A model generated the notes under the pieces. That model saw nothing but the letters and a program-made list of their open reading frames with translations. It had not been told where the DNA came from and did not search any database. From assembly GCA_019241095.1 (NCBI GenBank), contig JAFAXJ010000355.1, positions 1 through 6,852 on the forward strand: a DNA stretch of 6,852 nt, in the 5' to 3' direction. The DNA is from Verrucomicrobiota bacterium. Lineage in GTDB: Bacteria; Verrucomicrobiota; Verrucomicrobiia; Chthoniobacterales; JAFAMB01. The first letter of the stretch is position 1; each line of letters starts with the position of its first letter. A program made the position numbers and the translations under genes. This document shows positions 6,793-6,852 of the stretch, in pieces.

Positions 6793-6852
6793 CCCAACGG
6801 AAAACTAAACGAACTCTGCCAGAGATCAAAGAACTGATTGGCCAAGAGGAGG
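6759..6852 (+). CDS. Probable transposase, N-terminus only (IS256-like?)
   Basis: Only 31 codons are inside the window. The frame runs from GTG 6759 (VSKPQPKKQTM...) through ATG 6789 (MTQRKTKRTLPEIKELIGQEE) to the right edge without a stop; an in-frame TAA at 6747-6749 limits how far upstream it can begin. GTG 6759 has GAGG five bases upstream (6750-6753) and seems the better start, while ATG 6789 has no ribosome site. The Lys/Arg-rich start followed by LPEIKELIGQEE reminds me of IS256 (mutator-type) transposases, which bind their ends through the N-terminal region, but the catalytic DDE residues are not in view. It is divergent from the rhamnose operon. Another small basic protein is possible. 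Confidence 0.45.
   Translation, partial: MSKPQPKKQTMTQRKTKRTLPEIKELIGQEE

Larger units (their letters stand above)
6702..6852 (+). mobile_element. Left end of a probable insertion sequence (partial)
   Basis: From about 6702 the sequence changes character: a G-rich GTGGGGGTAGTGTGTAGAAGG is followed by an A-run and then a basic, divergently oriented reading frame that begins like a transposase. The exact terminal repeat and target duplication cannot be set, because the other end lies outside the window. The boundary is an estimate. Confidence 0.4.

Noticed and set aside
1..6852. CRISPR array, tRNA, rRNA or defence system
   Set aside because: No regularly spaced repeats, no tRNA-like or rRNA-like sequence and no defence-related protein motifs were seen.

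Overview
The window holds most of an L-rhamnose uptake and catabolism operon on the minus strand (transcribed right to left), with the start of a divergent, probable insertion-sequence transposase at the right edge. The gene set (Rhizobium-type rhaTPQ ABC transporter, bifunctional RhaD aldolase/dehydrogenase, rhaB kinase remnant, rhaI isomerase remnant, tandem class II aldolase) and the mid-range GC are reminiscent of environmental Gram-negatives such as Acidobacteriota or the PVC group. That assignment is inference; no taxonomic marker is present.

Layout in transcription order: ABC ATPase (6581-5031); permease RhaP-like (5047-4028, overlaps the ATPase by 17 bp); permease RhaQ-like (4031-3000, ATGA overlap with RhaP); a gap of about 340 bp with no intact gene (2999-2657), whose translated pieces look like the C-terminus of L-rhamnose isomerase (rhaI) broken over two frames; an intact 431-aa tandem class II aldolase-like protein (2656-1361); a rhamnulokinase (rhaB) pseudogene joined to it by a TGATG stop/start overlap, with frameshifts and a large internal deletion (1361-880); and the N-terminal 287 residues of bifunctional rhamnulose-1-phosphate aldolase/lactaldehyde dehydrogenase (863 to the left edge and beyond).

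In the phosphorylating pathway the ABC transporter imports rhamnose, RhaI makes rhamnulose, RhaB makes rhamnulose-1-phosphate, and RhaD cleaves it to DHAP and lactaldehyde and oxidises the lactaldehyde. Here the two middle enzymes appear to be destroyed by deletion plus frameshift, while the transporter, RhaD (as far as seen) and the tandem aldolase stay open. No substrate-binding protein lies in the window, and a probable IS element sits next to the operon's 5' end. The most notable points are this selective decay of the pathway's middle steps and the tandem aldolase, whose second domain has lost every expected metal ligand and the catalytic acid.
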